Assembly: GCF_002374315.1 (NCBI RefSeq)
Contig: NZ_NWUX01000002.1
Location: 191,150 to 255,149 of the forward strand
Source: Vreelandella nigrificans
Lineage (GTDB): Bacteria; Pseudomonadota; Gammaproteobacteria; Pseudomonadales; Halomonadaceae
DNA length: 64,000 nt
Direction: 5' to 3'
A program made the position numbers and the translations under genes. Shown piece after piece: positions 35,057-45,300 of the stretch. The notes below the pieces were generated by a model, which saw nothing but the letters and a program-made list of their open reading frames with translations, ran no database searches and had not been told where the DNA came from. Every line of letters begins with the position of its first letter. The first letter of the stretch is position 1.

Positions 35057-36742
35057 TTATGCAGTCGCCGCCACGGGGGCTTCGCGGCCAGGGATCGCAT
35101 TGAGCAGCGCTTGGGTATACGCCTCACGTGGGGCGAGGAAAATCTGCTCGGCGCTGCCTTGCTCAACAATGCGGCCATGCTGCATCACTACGATGCGGTC
35201 ACAAATCTGCGCGGCGACGCGTAAGTCGTGAGTAATAAACAGCAACGAAAGCGACAGCCTCTGTTTTAACTCTTCCAGCAGCTCCAGCACTTGGGCTTGA
35301 ATCGATACATCCAGCGCTGATACGGCTTCGTCCGCCACGATCAGTTCGGGGTTAAGCGCTAGTGCTCTAGCAATGCCGATGCGCTGGCGCTGGCCACCGG
35401 AAAACTCGTGGGGGAAGCGCTCCACGGCGCTGGCGCCCAAGCCCACTATGTCTAATAGCTCCCCCGCCTGCTTAAGCGCCGCGGCTTTGGGCGTGCCGTT
35501 GGCAATCGGTCCCTGGGCAATCGCCATACCCACTTTGGTACGTGGGTTGAGCGAAGCGTAAGGGTCTTGAAAGATCATCTGCACCCGGTGGCGTTCCCGA
35601 CGCAGTGCATCGCCTCTGAGTTGGGAAAGGTTCACCCCATCCAGTAGCAGCTCGCCGCTGTCGGGGTGCTCCAAGCGCACTACGCAGCGGCCTAGGGTAG
35701 ATTTTCCCGAGCCTGACTCGCCCACAATGCCCACCGTTTCACCCCGCGCCAAGGTGAGCGATACATCCTCAAGGGCACGCACTTCTCGGGCAGGCTTAAA
35801 CAACCCGCCCCGTGAGCGAAATACTTTATTTAACCCTTTGATTTCCAACAATGGTGCTACCTGACTGGTCTCCCGGTGGGGCGGCACCGCATTGCTGGGA
35901 ATTGCTGCAATCAACGCTTGGGTATAGGCGTCTTGAGGGTTCTCAAGCACTGACTTGGCATCACCCAGCTCGACGATCTTGCCGTAGCGCATGACGCAGA
36001 CACGATTGGCAATTTCGGCCACCACGCCAAAGTCATGGGTGATAAACATCACCGACATGCCGCGCCGCTGCTGAAGGTCGCGAATTAGCTCAAGAATCTG
36101 CGCTTGAGTAGTCACATCCAGTGCCGTGGTGGGTTCATCGGCAATCAGCAGAATGGGCTCCAGCGCCAGCGCCATGGCGATTATCACCCGCTGGCGCTGG
36201 CCGCCGGAAAGTTCAAACGGGTAGGCGCGAATGGCCTTCTCCGGCTGAGGAATGCCCACTTCAATTAGCAGCTCCAGCGCGCGGGCCTGGCGCTCTTTAG
36301 GAGTGAGTTGGCCGTGGGCCTCAAACACTTCGGCAATTTGCGCACCTACCCGCATTAGTGGGTTCAGGGCGGTCATCGGCTCCTGGAAGATCATGCCGAT
36401 TTTTAGCCCACGCAGGGCGCGGTGCTGCTTTTCCGTTAGGGCGAGCAGGTTCTGCCCCGCGAACAGTATCTCGCCCTGGGTGGCGTGCACGCCCTTAGGC
36501 AGTAGCCCCATCACCGCGTTAGCGGCCATCGATTTACCGGAGCCAGACTCGCCGACCACGCACATGATCTCCCCGCGCTTCACCTCGTAGCTAACGTCCT
36601 CCACCGCCAGGGCGCGATCCGCTCCTTTGGGCAGCGCAATGTTGAGGTCACGAATGCTGAGGACAGTTTCAGCGCTTTGTTTCTCTGTTGCAGACCCCGT
36701 AGTTGCAGACCCAGTAGTTACAGACCCAGTAGTTACAGACAT
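35057..36742 (-). CDS. Dipeptide/oligopeptide-type ABC transporter ATPase (two fused ATP-binding domains)
   Basis: A 561-aa protein with two complete nucleotide-binding domains, equivalent to DppD and DppF fused. Walker [21 protein letters not shown] and signature [15 protein letters not shown] lie in the first half; [19 protein letters not shown] and [15 protein letters not shown] lie in the second. Each half ends in the oligopeptide-type C-terminal extension. The first 20 residues are a TTGSAT-type repeat made by 15-bp tandem units. It powers the permeases encoded by the two genes directly upstream. Confidence 0.95.
   Translation of the reverse strand: MSVTTGSVTTGSATTGSATEKQSAETVLSIRDLNIALPKGADRALAVEDVSYEVKRGEIMCVVGESGSGKSMAANAVMGLLPKGVHATQGEILFAGQNLLALTEKQHRALRGLKIGMIFQEPMTALNPLMRVGAQIAEVFEAHGQLTPKERQARALELLIEVGIPQPEKAIRAYPFELSGGQRQRVIIAMALALEPILLIADEPTTALDVTTQAQILELIRDLQQRRGMSVMFITHDFGVVAEIANRVCVMRYGKIVELGDAKSVLENPQDAYTQALIAAIPSNAVPPHRETSQVAPLLEIKGLNKVFRSRGGLFKPAREVRALEDVSLTLARGETVGIVGESGSGKSTLGRCVVRLEHPDSGELLLDGVNLSQLRGDALRRERHRVQMIFQDPYASLNPRTKVGMAIAQGPIANGTPKAAALKQAGELLDIVGLGASAVERFPHEFSGGQRQRIGIARALALNPELIVADEAVSALDVSIQAQVLELLEELKQRLSLSLLFITHDLRVAAQICDRIVVMQHGRIVEQGSAEQIFLAPREAYTQALLNAIPGREAPVAATA
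36687..36742. repeat. 15-bp tandem repeat at the start of the ABC ATPase gene
   Basis: About 3.7 units of GTTACAGACCCAGTA (plus-strand reading, with one or two changes) encode the [16 protein letters not shown]-terminus. Copy number could vary by slippage without shifting the frame, because the unit is five codons long. Confidence 0.85.
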
Positions 36743-36751
36743 AAAAGGCTC

Positions 36752-37585
36752 CTAGCGCTCGCGGGATAGTTTGGGGTTCAAAGCGTCATCTAACCCTTCG
36801 CCCACCAGGTTTAACGCCAGTACCGTCAGCAGAATCGCCACGCCAGGGAAGAAGCTTAGCCACCATGCTTGGCGAATCACCGTGCGCGCTGCGCCGATCA
36901 TATAGCCCCAGGACATCACGTTAGGATCACCCAAACCGAGAAACGACAGCGCCGACTCCAGCAAAATAGCGGTGGCCACCATGAGCGATGCCAGCACGAT
37001 AATCGGCGACAGCGTATTGGGCAGGATCTGACGCAGAATGATCGTGGTGTTGGATTGGCCGACCAAGCGTGCGGCTTCCACATACTCCCGGTTGCGCAGC
37101 GACATAAACTCGGCGCGTACCAAGCGGGCTACGGGGGGCCAGCTGACAATCGCAATGGCCAGCACGATTGAGGTGACGCTGGGTTGCATAATTGCCACCA
37201 GCACAATCGCCAGCGCAAAATTGGGGATGGTTTGGAAGAACTCGGTAAAGCGCATCAATATGTCGTCAATGATGCCGCCGTAGTAACCGGCGATGGCGCC
37301 AAGCGGCACGCCAATCAGCAGTGCCACGCTGGTGGATACCAGCCCAATCAATAGCGATACCCAAGCACCATGCATAATGCCTGCTGCTACATTGCGGCCC
37401 ATGGTGTCGGTACCCAGAGGAAAGCCATCTTGGGATAGCGGCGGCAAAAAGGGCCGCTGAACCATGCGCCAGGGCGATTCAGGAAACAGCAGCGGAGCAA
37501 GAATCGCCATGGCGATAATCAACAGCAAAATAATCAGCCCCACCAGGGCGCCACGGTTTTGCGCAAAGCGTGCGAAAAAGCTCAT
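36752..37585 (-). CDS. ABC transporter permease, DppC type
   Basis: A 277-aa inner-membrane permease with an N-terminal helix (GALVGLIILLLIIAMAILAP), an outside loop with FPLGTDTMGRN, and five further helices. The EAA-type loop REYVEAARLVGQSNTTIILR contacts the ATPase. It overlaps its DppB-type partner by 4 bases and is 9 bases before the ATPase gene. Confidence 0.94.
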   Translation of the reverse strand: MSFFARFAQNRGALVGLIILLLIIAMAILAPLLFPESPWRMVQRPFLPPLSQDGFPLGTDTMGRNVAAGIMHGAWVSLLIGLVSTSVALLIGVPLGAIAGYYGGIIDDILMRFTEFFQTIPNFALAIVLVAIMQPSVTSIVLAIAIVSWPPVARLVRAEFMSLRNREYVEAARLVGQSNTTIILRQILPNTLSPIIVLASLMVATAILLESALSFLGLGDPNVMSWGYMIGAARTVIRQAWWLSFFPGVAILLTVLALNLVGEGLDDALNPKLSRER

Positions 37586-38568
37586 GAGGCCCCCTTCTTG
37601 ATACGTGGATCAGCCAGGCTGTACACCAAATCGGTGATGATATTGAAGACGATGACCAAGGCCGCCGAGAAGAAGAAAATTCCCAGCAGTAGGTTATAGT
37701 CGCGCTGCTGCAGCGCTTCAAACATCAGCCGCCCAATACCGGGCCAGGCAAACACGGTTTCGGTCAGGATCGCGCCGCCGACCATTTGTCCCGCCTGCAG
37801 GCCCGCTAACGTGATGATCGGCAGCAGGGCGTTACGCAGCACATGACGGCGTTGGATAATGCTCGGTTTCAAACCTTTGGCACGGGCGGTCTTGACGTAA
37901 TCCTGCTGGGCGGCGTCTAGCATGGAGGTGCGCGTCATGCGGGTGTAAATCGCCATAAAGAACAGCGCTAAGGTCGTCGCGGGTAGCACCAGATGTTTGG
38001 CAACATCGAGGGCTAGGGCAAAGCCCGTATGGCCAGCGCCCACGGTATAAAGGCCGTAGGCGGGCAGCCAACCCAGGTAAACCGAAAACACCACCACCGA
38101 CATCAGCGCGACCCAGAACAGTGGTGTGGCGTAGAACAACAGCGCCAGGGCCATAATGATCGAACCTGAGGGCTTTTTGACTCTTGCAGCGGCCATGGAG
38201 CCAGCCACGATGCCGAGTACCAGTGAAAGCACAAAGGCGGTGCCGGTGAGCAGCAGGGTGGCGGGTAGCCGCGCCATAATAAGGTCAAACACCGGGACGC
38301 CTAGCCGGTAGGAGTAGCCAAAATCGAGCATGGCAATGCCCGATACATAGCGCCACAGCTGCACATAAAGCGGTTGGTCTAAGCCGAATCGCTCGCGTAG
38401 CTGGTTAAGAAACTCCTGATCAGTGGCTCCAGCCTCGCCAGCTAGAATCGCCGCCGGATCACCGGGAGCCATTTGGATCAGAAAGAAATTAAAAATAACG
38501 ATTAAAAACAGTACGACGACGGCCTTAAGCAGCCGCATAATAATTAGGCGAGCGTAAACCATAGACAC
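37582..38568 (-). CDS. ABC transporter permease, DppB type
   Basis: A 328-aa permease of the oligopeptide/nickel group. The N-terminal helix (VVVLFLIVIFNFFLIQMAPG) is followed by GDPAAILAGEAGATDQEF and a six-helix core with DYVKTARAKGLKPSIIQRRH as EAA loop and the GGAILTETVFAWPGIGRLMF end motif. It is downstream of the binding-protein gene in one operon. Confidence 0.95.
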   Translation of the reverse strand: MSMVYARLIIMRLLKAVVVLFLIVIFNFFLIQMAPGDPAAILAGEAGATDQEFLNQLRERFGLDQPLYVQLWRYVSGIAMLDFGYSYRLGVPVFDLIMARLPATLLLTGTAFVLSLVLGIVAGSMAAARVKKPSGSIIMALALLFYATPLFWVALMSVVVFSVYLGWLPAYGLYTVGAGHTGFALALDVAKHLVLPATTLALFFMAIYTRMTRTSMLDAAQQDYVKTARAKGLKPSIIQRRHVLRNALLPIITLAGLQAGQMVGGAILTETVFAWPGIGRLMFEALQQRDYNLLLGIFFFSAALVIVFNIITDLVYSLADPRIKKGAS

Positions 38569-38625
38569 CTTCCTGACGCAGCGGTAACACCCAGGCAGCC
38601 TGCGCCGCCTGAGCGTGGCTTTGGA

Positions 38626-40182
38626 TTAGCGGTCTAACCAAGCATCTTTGAAGCCATCGTTGACACCCACACCGGAGGTCACGAGGTCTTGTACGTCACA
38701 GCGGTAGAGGGTTGGAAAGCCCAGCTCCATTAGCCAACCAACAGGGACATCTTCGTGCAGGATCTCTTGTACTTCGTGGTAAAGCGCTTCTCGCTCTTCA
38801 TCGGGGAAAGCCGTGGCTGCGGCGTTAAACAGCTCATCGACACGCTCATTTTCATAGCCTTGTGCGTTATTCCAGGGGGAGCCTTTGGCAATATTGTCGG
38901 AAAGGTAGGTACGTGAAATACCCAGAGCCGGGTCGCCATATTGGAAGAGATAGGTAAAGGCGAGGTCGTAATCCCAATCACCCAGGCGCTGGTTCCAACC
39001 ACCCACATCGGTGGCTTGGGTTCTGACGTTAATACCCACTTCACGTAGGTTCTGCTGCACGGCTTCTGCCCAGCGCGTCCAGGTTTCGCCGTAGGGCAGC
39101 GGTAGAATGGTGATCTCTTCGCCGTCGTAGTCCATCTCCTCTAGCAGCTCACGGGCACGGTCTGGGTTGTGGTCGTAGGGTTCTAAACCGTCATGCTGGA
39201 AGCGCGCATTGGAGCCAAAGGCTGAGAGAGGCACATTGCCTAAGCCATTCCACAGTACGTCTTTAGCGAATTCACGATCCATGGCATACATCACCGCCTG
39301 GCGGAAGCGTTTGTCGGCGGTGGGGCCTTCACGATTATTCATCCATAGCATAGCGAAAGGGCTGAAGTACTCGTGCCCCTCTTCTGTCATACAGACGTTA
39401 TCCATGGCGGATAAGCGTGGAATATCGAAGTTCTCAACGGTGCCGCTTGGCAGTACGTCAATAGTGCGATTCTCAAAGGCCACCGCACGGGAGCCGCCAT
39501 CGGGAATGATGTGCCAGTTCACACCATCCAGGTAGGGAAGCCCCTCTTCGTAGTAGTCATCATTTTTAACCAGCTCGATAACAGTACCGCGATCCCAGTT
39601 GGCAAACTTGAAAGGACCCGTGCCAATAGGGTGGTCGTTGTGCTCATTATTACGGAAGTCAGTGCCCTCATAGAGGTGCGCTGGCACCATTGTGAAGGTG
39701 CCTGCTTCAAAGGAAATCAAGAAAGGACCGAAGGGCTCGGTCAGGGTAAATACAACGGTATGATCATCGGTTGCTTCGATGCTTTCCACATGCAGTAAGA
39801 CGGCCCGCGCGCTGGGGTTCAACTCGCGGTGGAAAACATCGGCGGAGAACACTACATCATCGGCGGTGAAGGGTTCGCCGTCGTGCCAGGTAACGTTTTC
39901 GCGCAGATGAAAGGTGTAGGTGCGGCCGTCGTCACTAACTTCCCAAGACTCGGCCAGCTGCGGTACAGGCTCCAGGTCCGTGGTATAGCGAAGCAAGCCT
40001 TCGTAGATATTGCCCGACACGGTACGGGTAGGGGCGTTTTGAATCATACCCAACACTAAACCGGGAGGTTCCGGCTGAATAATTGTATTCACCGTGCCAC
40101 CTTGTTTTGGGTTGTCTGCCAGGGTGACGGACGAAAAGGTGAGTGCGGCTGCGGAAATTGCCAAAACCAAAGGTGTTTTCAT
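38626..40182 (-). CDS. Periplasmic substrate-binding protein of the ABC importer (SBP family 5)
   Basis: A 518-aa binding protein with a signal peptide (MKTPLVLAISAAALTFSSVTLA). The family-5 motifs YEGLLRYTTDLEPVPQLAES and YTFHLRENVTWHDGEPFTAD are visible. The mature protein is acidic, as expected for a halophile. Family members bind peptides, nickel chelates, opines or glycosides; the ligand here is unknown, but the adjacent deacetylases and aminotransferases point to an N-acylated nitrogen compound. It is first gene of the importer operon. Confidence 0.93.
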   Translation of the reverse strand: MKTPLVLAISAAALTFSSVTLADNPKQGGTVNTIIQPEPPGLVLGMIQNAPTRTVSGNIYEGLLRYTTDLEPVPQLAESWEVSDDGRTYTFHLRENVTWHDGEPFTADDVVFSADVFHRELNPSARAVLLHVESIEATDDHTVVFTLTEPFGPFLISFEAGTFTMVPAHLYEGTDFRNNEHNDHPIGTGPFKFANWDRGTVIELVKNDDYYEEGLPYLDGVNWHIIPDGGSRAVAFENRTIDVLPSGTVENFDIPRLSAMDNVCMTEEGHEYFSPFAMLWMNNREGPTADKRFRQAVMYAMDREFAKDVLWNGLGNVPLSAFGSNARFQHDGLEPYDHNPDRARELLEEMDYDGEEITILPLPYGETWTRWAEAVQQNLREVGINVRTQATDVGGWNQRLGDWDYDLAFTYLFQYGDPALGISRTYLSDNIAKGSPWNNAQGYENERVDELFNAAATAFPDEEREALYHEVQEILHEDVPVGWLMELGFPTLYRCDVQDLVTSGVGVNDGFKDAWLDR

Positions 40183-40301
40183 CGTTTACAGCTCCTCGTT
40201 TATTAGGCCAAAGCATGTCACGCAATGGGCTTACGTTATCGTTAGGCGAGCGAGGCGTGAGACTGAGTAGCCTGATTGTGCTTGTTATTGAGCCTGTTGC
40301 T

Positions 40302-40352
40302 GAAACTGTCGTTAATAAAACTGTCGTTAAAACCCTCGTTAAAACGCTTGTT
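40302..40352. repeat. Degenerate tandem repeats in the regulator-importer gap
   Basis: Three to four units related to AAACTGTCGTTAAT (12-14 bases) follow one another, with decreasing match. They lie between the divergent importer operon and the GntR gene, within a 302-base stretch (40183-40484) with no gene. Either simple slippage or a set of weak binding sites. Confidence 0.55.
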
Positions 40353-40399
40353 GTCATCATTATTGAAGGTCTTTTTGAACATAGCAGTGGTTTGTGAAA

Positions 40400-40430
40400 C
40401 TGTCGACAGTCGTCAATCGGCCGTCGACAG
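40400..40430. promoter_or_regulatory. Paired palindromes, candidate GntR operator
   Basis: CTGTCGACAG (40400-40409, a perfect palindrome) and CCGTCGACAG (40421-40430, near-identical) lie 21 bases apart, two helical turns, between the divergent importer operon and the GntR gene. GntR/FCD regulators typically bind such sites. Binding is inferred. Confidence 0.6.
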
Positions 40431-40484
40431 TAGGCCTTTTTGCGTCATACTAAAAGCACGTAACACGCTATAAGAGTAAACAAT

Positions 40485-41195
40485 ATGGCCCCTTACACAG
40501 CAGCTGCCGGCGCTTTCATTCAACAGCAAAACCTTGTTGAACAGGTGGCCGACTATTTGACGCAAGCAATTATTCAGCAACACTTTTTACCTGGAGAGCG
40601 GCTTTCGGAAGTACAGCTCTCCCGTGATTTAGGCGTTAGTCGTGCGCCGGTACGTGAGGCCGCTCGTTTGTTGGAAAGTCGTGGTTTGCTGATCTCAAAA
40701 CCGCGCCGGGGATTCTTCGTTCGTGCGTTGAATGCCGTTGAACTCGAAGACGTGTTTGATTTACGGCTCTGCCTGGAACGTCATGCTATTCAGCGCCTGG
40801 CCGAGTGCTATACGCCAGAGGCCCAACGTGCTTTGAAGCAACAGGTAGATGTGCTTTGTGAAGCCGCCGCCGGTAACGATGGCACTCGCCGCATTGAGGA
40901 GGATCTTCAATTTCACCGCTTGATGTTGCACCACGCAGGCAATGGGCGACTACTGCGCGCCTTTGATGACCTGACCCATGAGCTGCGCCTATGCATTACC
41001 TTAATTACCAAAACCCACGAAGCCCCCGAGACCATCGCGACTAGCCATTTCAAACTTCTCGACGCGTTGGATAGTGGCAGCACTGCTGCTTGCCGCGAGG
41101 CGATTGACTACCATATAGGCGTTGCCCGCCATTTCGTGGTGAAGGGCGTGGGCGAAACCGGAGATAGTGTCGATGAAGACGTTCTTCCACGCTGA
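40485..41195 (+). CDS. GntR-family (FCD domain) transcriptional regulator
   Basis: A 236-aa regulator: winged helix at residues ~15-80 (LSEVQLSRDLGVSRAPVREA, ESRGLLISKPRRGFFVR), then an all-helical FCD ligand-binding domain (VFDLRLCLERHAIQRLAE ... EEDLQFHRLMLHHAGN). It is divergent from the importer operon and overlaps the third deacetylase gene by 23 bases, so it likely controls both in response to the substrate or a breakdown product. Confidence 0.93.
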   Translation: MAPYTAAAGAFIQQQNLVEQVADYLTQAIIQQHFLPGERLSEVQLSRDLGVSRAPVREAARLLESRGLLISKPRRGFFVRALNAVELEDVFDLRLCLERHAIQRLAECYTPEAQRALKQQVDVLCEAAAGNDGTRRIEEDLQFHRLMLHHAGNGRLLRAFDDLTHELRLCITLITKTHEAPETIATSHFKLLDALDSGSTAACREAIDYHIGVARHFVVKGVGETGDSVDEDVLPR

Positions 41196-42195
41196 CCAAC
41201 TGCTTCATCAGCCGCAGACCTACTTTTCCCGTGGCAAGATGCGCATTCCCCAAGAAGTGCCTGAACGGGCTACGCAGCTGCTGGCCGCCGCCAAGCAGTT
41301 AGGGTTTGATATTCAGGCGCCCGCGGACCATGGCGTGGCGCCGTTAAGGGCGGTGCATTCGCTAGCCTATCTGCGCTTTCTGGAAAGTGCCTATCGGCGC
41401 TGGCATGCCCTTGGGGAAGATTGGGGTAGCGAAGTTATCTCCAACATCTTTGTGCGTTCGCCCAACGCCCTGCGGGGGATATTGGCGGAAGCAGGCCGCT
41501 ACTTGGCCGACGGTAGCGCCCCGATTGGCCAGCATACTTGGCAGGCAGCCTATTGGGCGGCGCAGAGTGCGGTCGCCGGGGCTGAGGCTTTGCTGGCGGG
41601 CGAACGGTTCGCCTATGCATTATCGCGCCCACCGGGCCACCATGCGGGCATCGATTCCGCCGGAGGCTTTTGCTTTCTCAATAATGCCGCCATTGCTGCG
41701 CAGCGCCTCACCTCACGCTACCCCCGCATCGTCGTGTTAGATCCCGATATGCATCACGGCCAGGGCATTCAGGAAATTTTCTATCAGCGCGACGATGTTA
41801 TGTATATTTCGATCCACGGCGATACCACGAACTTCTACCCGGCGGTTACCGGCTTTGAGGATGAGCGCGGGCACGGCGCGGGGCTGGGCTATAACCTCAA
41901 CCTGCCAATGCCCCACGGCTCAGAGGAATCAGTGTTCTTTGACCGCCTGGAGCAGGCCTGCCAAGCCATTCGCCTGTTCGAGCCTGACGCCATCGTGCTG
42001 GCGCTGGGGTTTGATATCTACGAGTGCGACCCCCAAGCCAAGGTCGCCGTTTCTACCGCAGGTTTTGCTGAGCTTGGCCGCAAGGTGGCGGGCCTGAGCG
42101 TACCCACATTGGTAGTGCAAGAAGGTGGTTACTACCTTGAAGGGTTGGAGGCCAATGCGGTAAGTTTTTTTAATGGGCTACTAACCAACGGGTAA
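41173..42195 (+). CDS. Histone-deacetylase-family amidohydrolase (acetylpolyamine amidohydrolase-like), third copy
   Basis: A 340-aa HDAC-fold enzyme. Catalytic blocks are SRPPGHHAGIDSAGGFC, LDPDMHHGQGIQEIFY (Asp and His zinc ligands, though the usual DVD is DPD), ALGFDIYECDPQ and QEGGYYLEGL. It matches the copy at 29217 in length and in the opening residues (xFFHADQLLHQPQTYF against CFYHPDQAYHAPATFL), so the two belong to one subfamily. I take ATG 41173; a GTG two codons earlier is possible. It starts inside the end of the GntR gene. Confidence 0.92.
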   Translation: MKTFFHADQLLHQPQTYFSRGKMRIPQEVPERATQLLAAAKQLGFDIQAPADHGVAPLRAVHSLAYLRFLESAYRRWHALGEDWGSEVISNIFVRSPNALRGILAEAGRYLADGSAPIGQHTWQAAYWAAQSAVAGAEALLAGERFAYALSRPPGHHAGIDSAGGFCFLNNAAIAAQRLTSRYPRIVVLDPDMHHGQGIQEIFYQRDDVMYISIHGDTTNFYPAVTGFEDERGHGAGLGYNLNLPMPHGSEESVFFDRLEQACQAIRLFEPDAIVLALGFDIYECDPQAKVAVSTAGFAELGRKVAGLSVPTLVVQEGGYYLEGLEANAVSFFNGLLTNG

Positions 42196-42320
42196 TGAGT
42201 AAGACAAGCCATCAAGGTGTCTGGCAAAATGGCCACTTTCAGCGATCAGCAAACCGATCCGGCTCGTTATTGAAATAGCCATTTAGATAGCCATTGAAAT
42301 AGTCATCGAAAGGACACGGC

Positions 42321-45300
42321 ATGGCGCATCTGCTACGCATCGTTATGATTCACGGCCACTTAACGGGAGTGGTCGAGTTAAGTGTGGATGGTCACACCAA
42401 TATTTGTGGCACCAACGCCTCGGGAAAAACCACGCTCCAACGCTTGGTGCCAGTGTTTTACGGCGAACTGCCTAATAAAGTAGTTCCAAAAACCCGCATG
42501 AAGTTTGATGCGTTCTATTTGCCGACACGCAATAGTTACCTGATATACGAATATCGCCGCGAGGCGGGCAACATCTGTCAAGCTGTGCTAACGCGCAAAG
42601 CAGAAGGTGGTGTGGAGTATCGGTTTGTTGGTGCACCTTACCGGCCAGAAGATTATCTGATCGAGACCGAACAAGGTCCTTTGGCATTGGAGTATGCGCA
42701 GTGGTCTAGCGGGCTGCGCCGTAGTGGGGTGCCCGTTTCATCCAAATTGGGTGCCACTTCAGAGTTTCGCTCGGTGATCCAAAACGATTTTACCCAGCTC
42801 CATGGTAATAGCCGCGACGGCCTAAAACTGCGCCAGATCGCAGCGCAATTTAGCTTAGTAAACCCTGAGCGGCGTATTCGTCATATCGAAAAGCTTGTCT
42901 CCGCTGTGCATGCCAAAGAGGGCAAGATGGACACCCTCAAAACCATGCTTGCGGCGATTTTTGAAGAAGATGGCGTCGAGCTACCTGTCACGCGGATTCG
43001 CAGTGCCAAAGCGCGGGAGTGGATTGCCCAGATGCGTCAGTCGATGCGCTTGGAGCCACTACAAGCATCTCTAACTAAGCTTGGCGGCATCGACCGCGAG
43101 CTGGCTCAGCTTGAGACCACTCTCTGGCAGCTCAAGCCGCAGCTAAGCGCCGACCACCAGAAGGTTGAGCAGCGCATCGCGGATCTGGATGGTGAACTAA
43201 ACCGCCACCAGCGTGAGTTCCAGCAGCGTGAAAGTGATTATACCCAACAGCGGGACGAGCTGAACGACCGCCATAGTGAATTGACTAGCGACCTACAGCA
43301 TACCCAGCGCCGTTTGAACGACCTGCAAACGCAGTTTGAGCACTACGCCGATGCTGACATGCCCGGCTTGGAGCGGGATATTAACGCGCTGCCCCAGTGG
43401 CGTGAACAGCGTGACCAGCTCCAGCAGCACCTGCAAGTAATGCAGGAGGCGGTGAAAGAGAGCCAAGCACGTTTGGATGGCAGGCTACGGGAGCTTTCGG
43501 AAGTGTTAGCTCGGCAGACTCAGGAAACGCAGGCGCTGATTGATGCTCTGACCGAGGAAAAAGCCGAGCGCCGAGAGCAACAGTGGCAGGCTGAGCAGCA
43601 GCACAATGAGCGCTATCAGCAAGAGCGTCAACGCCTTGAAGGGGAGTATCAGGCTCAGTTAGAGCTAGGCGTAGAGCAACTGGCCGAGCTAAAAGCGCAG
43701 CTGGCCATGCCCAGCCAAACCGCTGAAGAGCTCCAAGAGGCTGAGCTGACCCAGGCGCGATTAGATCAGTCGCAGCAGGAGCGCAGCGCAGCGGCAGCAA
43801 CCCTCGAAGCACTGCGCCGCGAGCTTGAAAGCCACAAACGGGAGCGGGCGTCTGCCGAGCAGCAGTTGGTGCAGTGCCGCCAGCAGCGTGAGCGTACCGA
43901 GCAGCACTGCTTTGCGCTCTATCAGCAGCGTGATCCTGAGCAGGGGAGTTTGCGCCATTTCCTGCGTTACCACCGCCCTGGTTGGGAGCAGCAACTTGGC
44001 AAGGTGATCGCGCCAGAGCTGCTTGAGCGGCGAGACCTTGCACCTCAGTTAGCTGAAGGGGCAAGCGAGGATCTGTTCGGCCTGGCGTTAGATCTAAGTG
44101 CGATTGCCCTACCTGATTACGCCCAAGACGAAGCCAGCCTGCTAGCTGCCATTGAAGATGCCGACAGCGCCAAGCAGCGTGCCCAGTCTGAGTGCCTTGC
44201 TGCAGAAAAAGCCCTGAAGCAGCATAACGAACGGGTGCAGCAGGCTGATGAGGCTCAAGACCAAGCACGCATGGCCCATCAACGCGCTGAACAGGAAGTG
44301 GAGTATGCCCTTGAGGCTCGCCGCCAGCAGCAAGAGCGCCATGCCAAACGCCAGCAGCAGCGGCGGGCGGATTACCAAGCCGCGTTGGCTCGCCAGGAGC
44401 AGGCACAAGCTGAACTGCGTGAAGAAAAACAGCAGGCGCTTGCTGCTCTTGCCGAGACCCACCAAGGTCAGCTGCTGGAGCTAAAAGCCGACGCCCAAAG
44501 CCAGCTGGATGGTCTTGATGCACAGCTGCGCCAGTATAAGCAGCAGCTCAACGATGCCAATGCTGAACACCAGCGCCAACGTAGCGAACTGGAAGCGGCC
44601 TTTAGTCAGGAGCTTGCCGAGCAGGGTGTTGACCCCGCGCAGTTAAAATCCACCAAAGCACGTTTAGAGCAGCAGAGCGATCGCATCCGTAAAACAGCTG
44701 CTCGCCAGGAAGAACTCACCGAGTACCAACGCTTTATGCGTGTGGAATGGGGGCAGCATAAGCCGCAGCTAGTCGCCCAGGAAGCAGAGCTGGAGCAGCA
44801 GGATCAACAACTCAAGCGTGACAAAGCCCGTTTGAAAAATGACTTTCACGCTGCAAGAGAGGCGTATCAACGCGCAGTTAATGAGTTAAAAACTCAACGC
44901 AGCCATGCCCACGGTAGCTTGGAGGCGCTCACACCGCTACTGACACAGCTAGAAAGCCTGGAGCTTGTGGCAGAAAATGCTTCTGTAGAAGCCTCTGTTG
45001 GTGATATGGATGAGCGTATTGAGCGTGCCCGTCAGGCGTTGGCGAGCCGTCATCAGCAGCTAGAACAGCTGCGACGGGGTTGCCTGGAGGTGGAAAGCCA
45101 GCTAATTAAAGATGCCAGTAGCGGCTTTGCTGATGCCCTGCAAAGCGAGCGTGAAAAGCTGCCAAACGATAGCCCACGACTGCTATTGCCACTGCTACGT
45201 GGCATGCTAAAACTGCTGGAAGATCAACAGCAGCAACTGATTCAGGAAGGGCGCAATTTAAGCGATGACCTGGATAAGTTCTTTATCGTTTTTCGTGATC

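Noticed and set aside
43381-44523. Long open frame (380 codons) on the minus strand inside the SMC gene
   Set aside because: It mirrors the Gln/Glu/Ala-rich coiled coil. CAG/GAG/GCG-rich codons leave few stops on the opposite strand; the predicted protein is low-complexity Ala/Pro/Gly.
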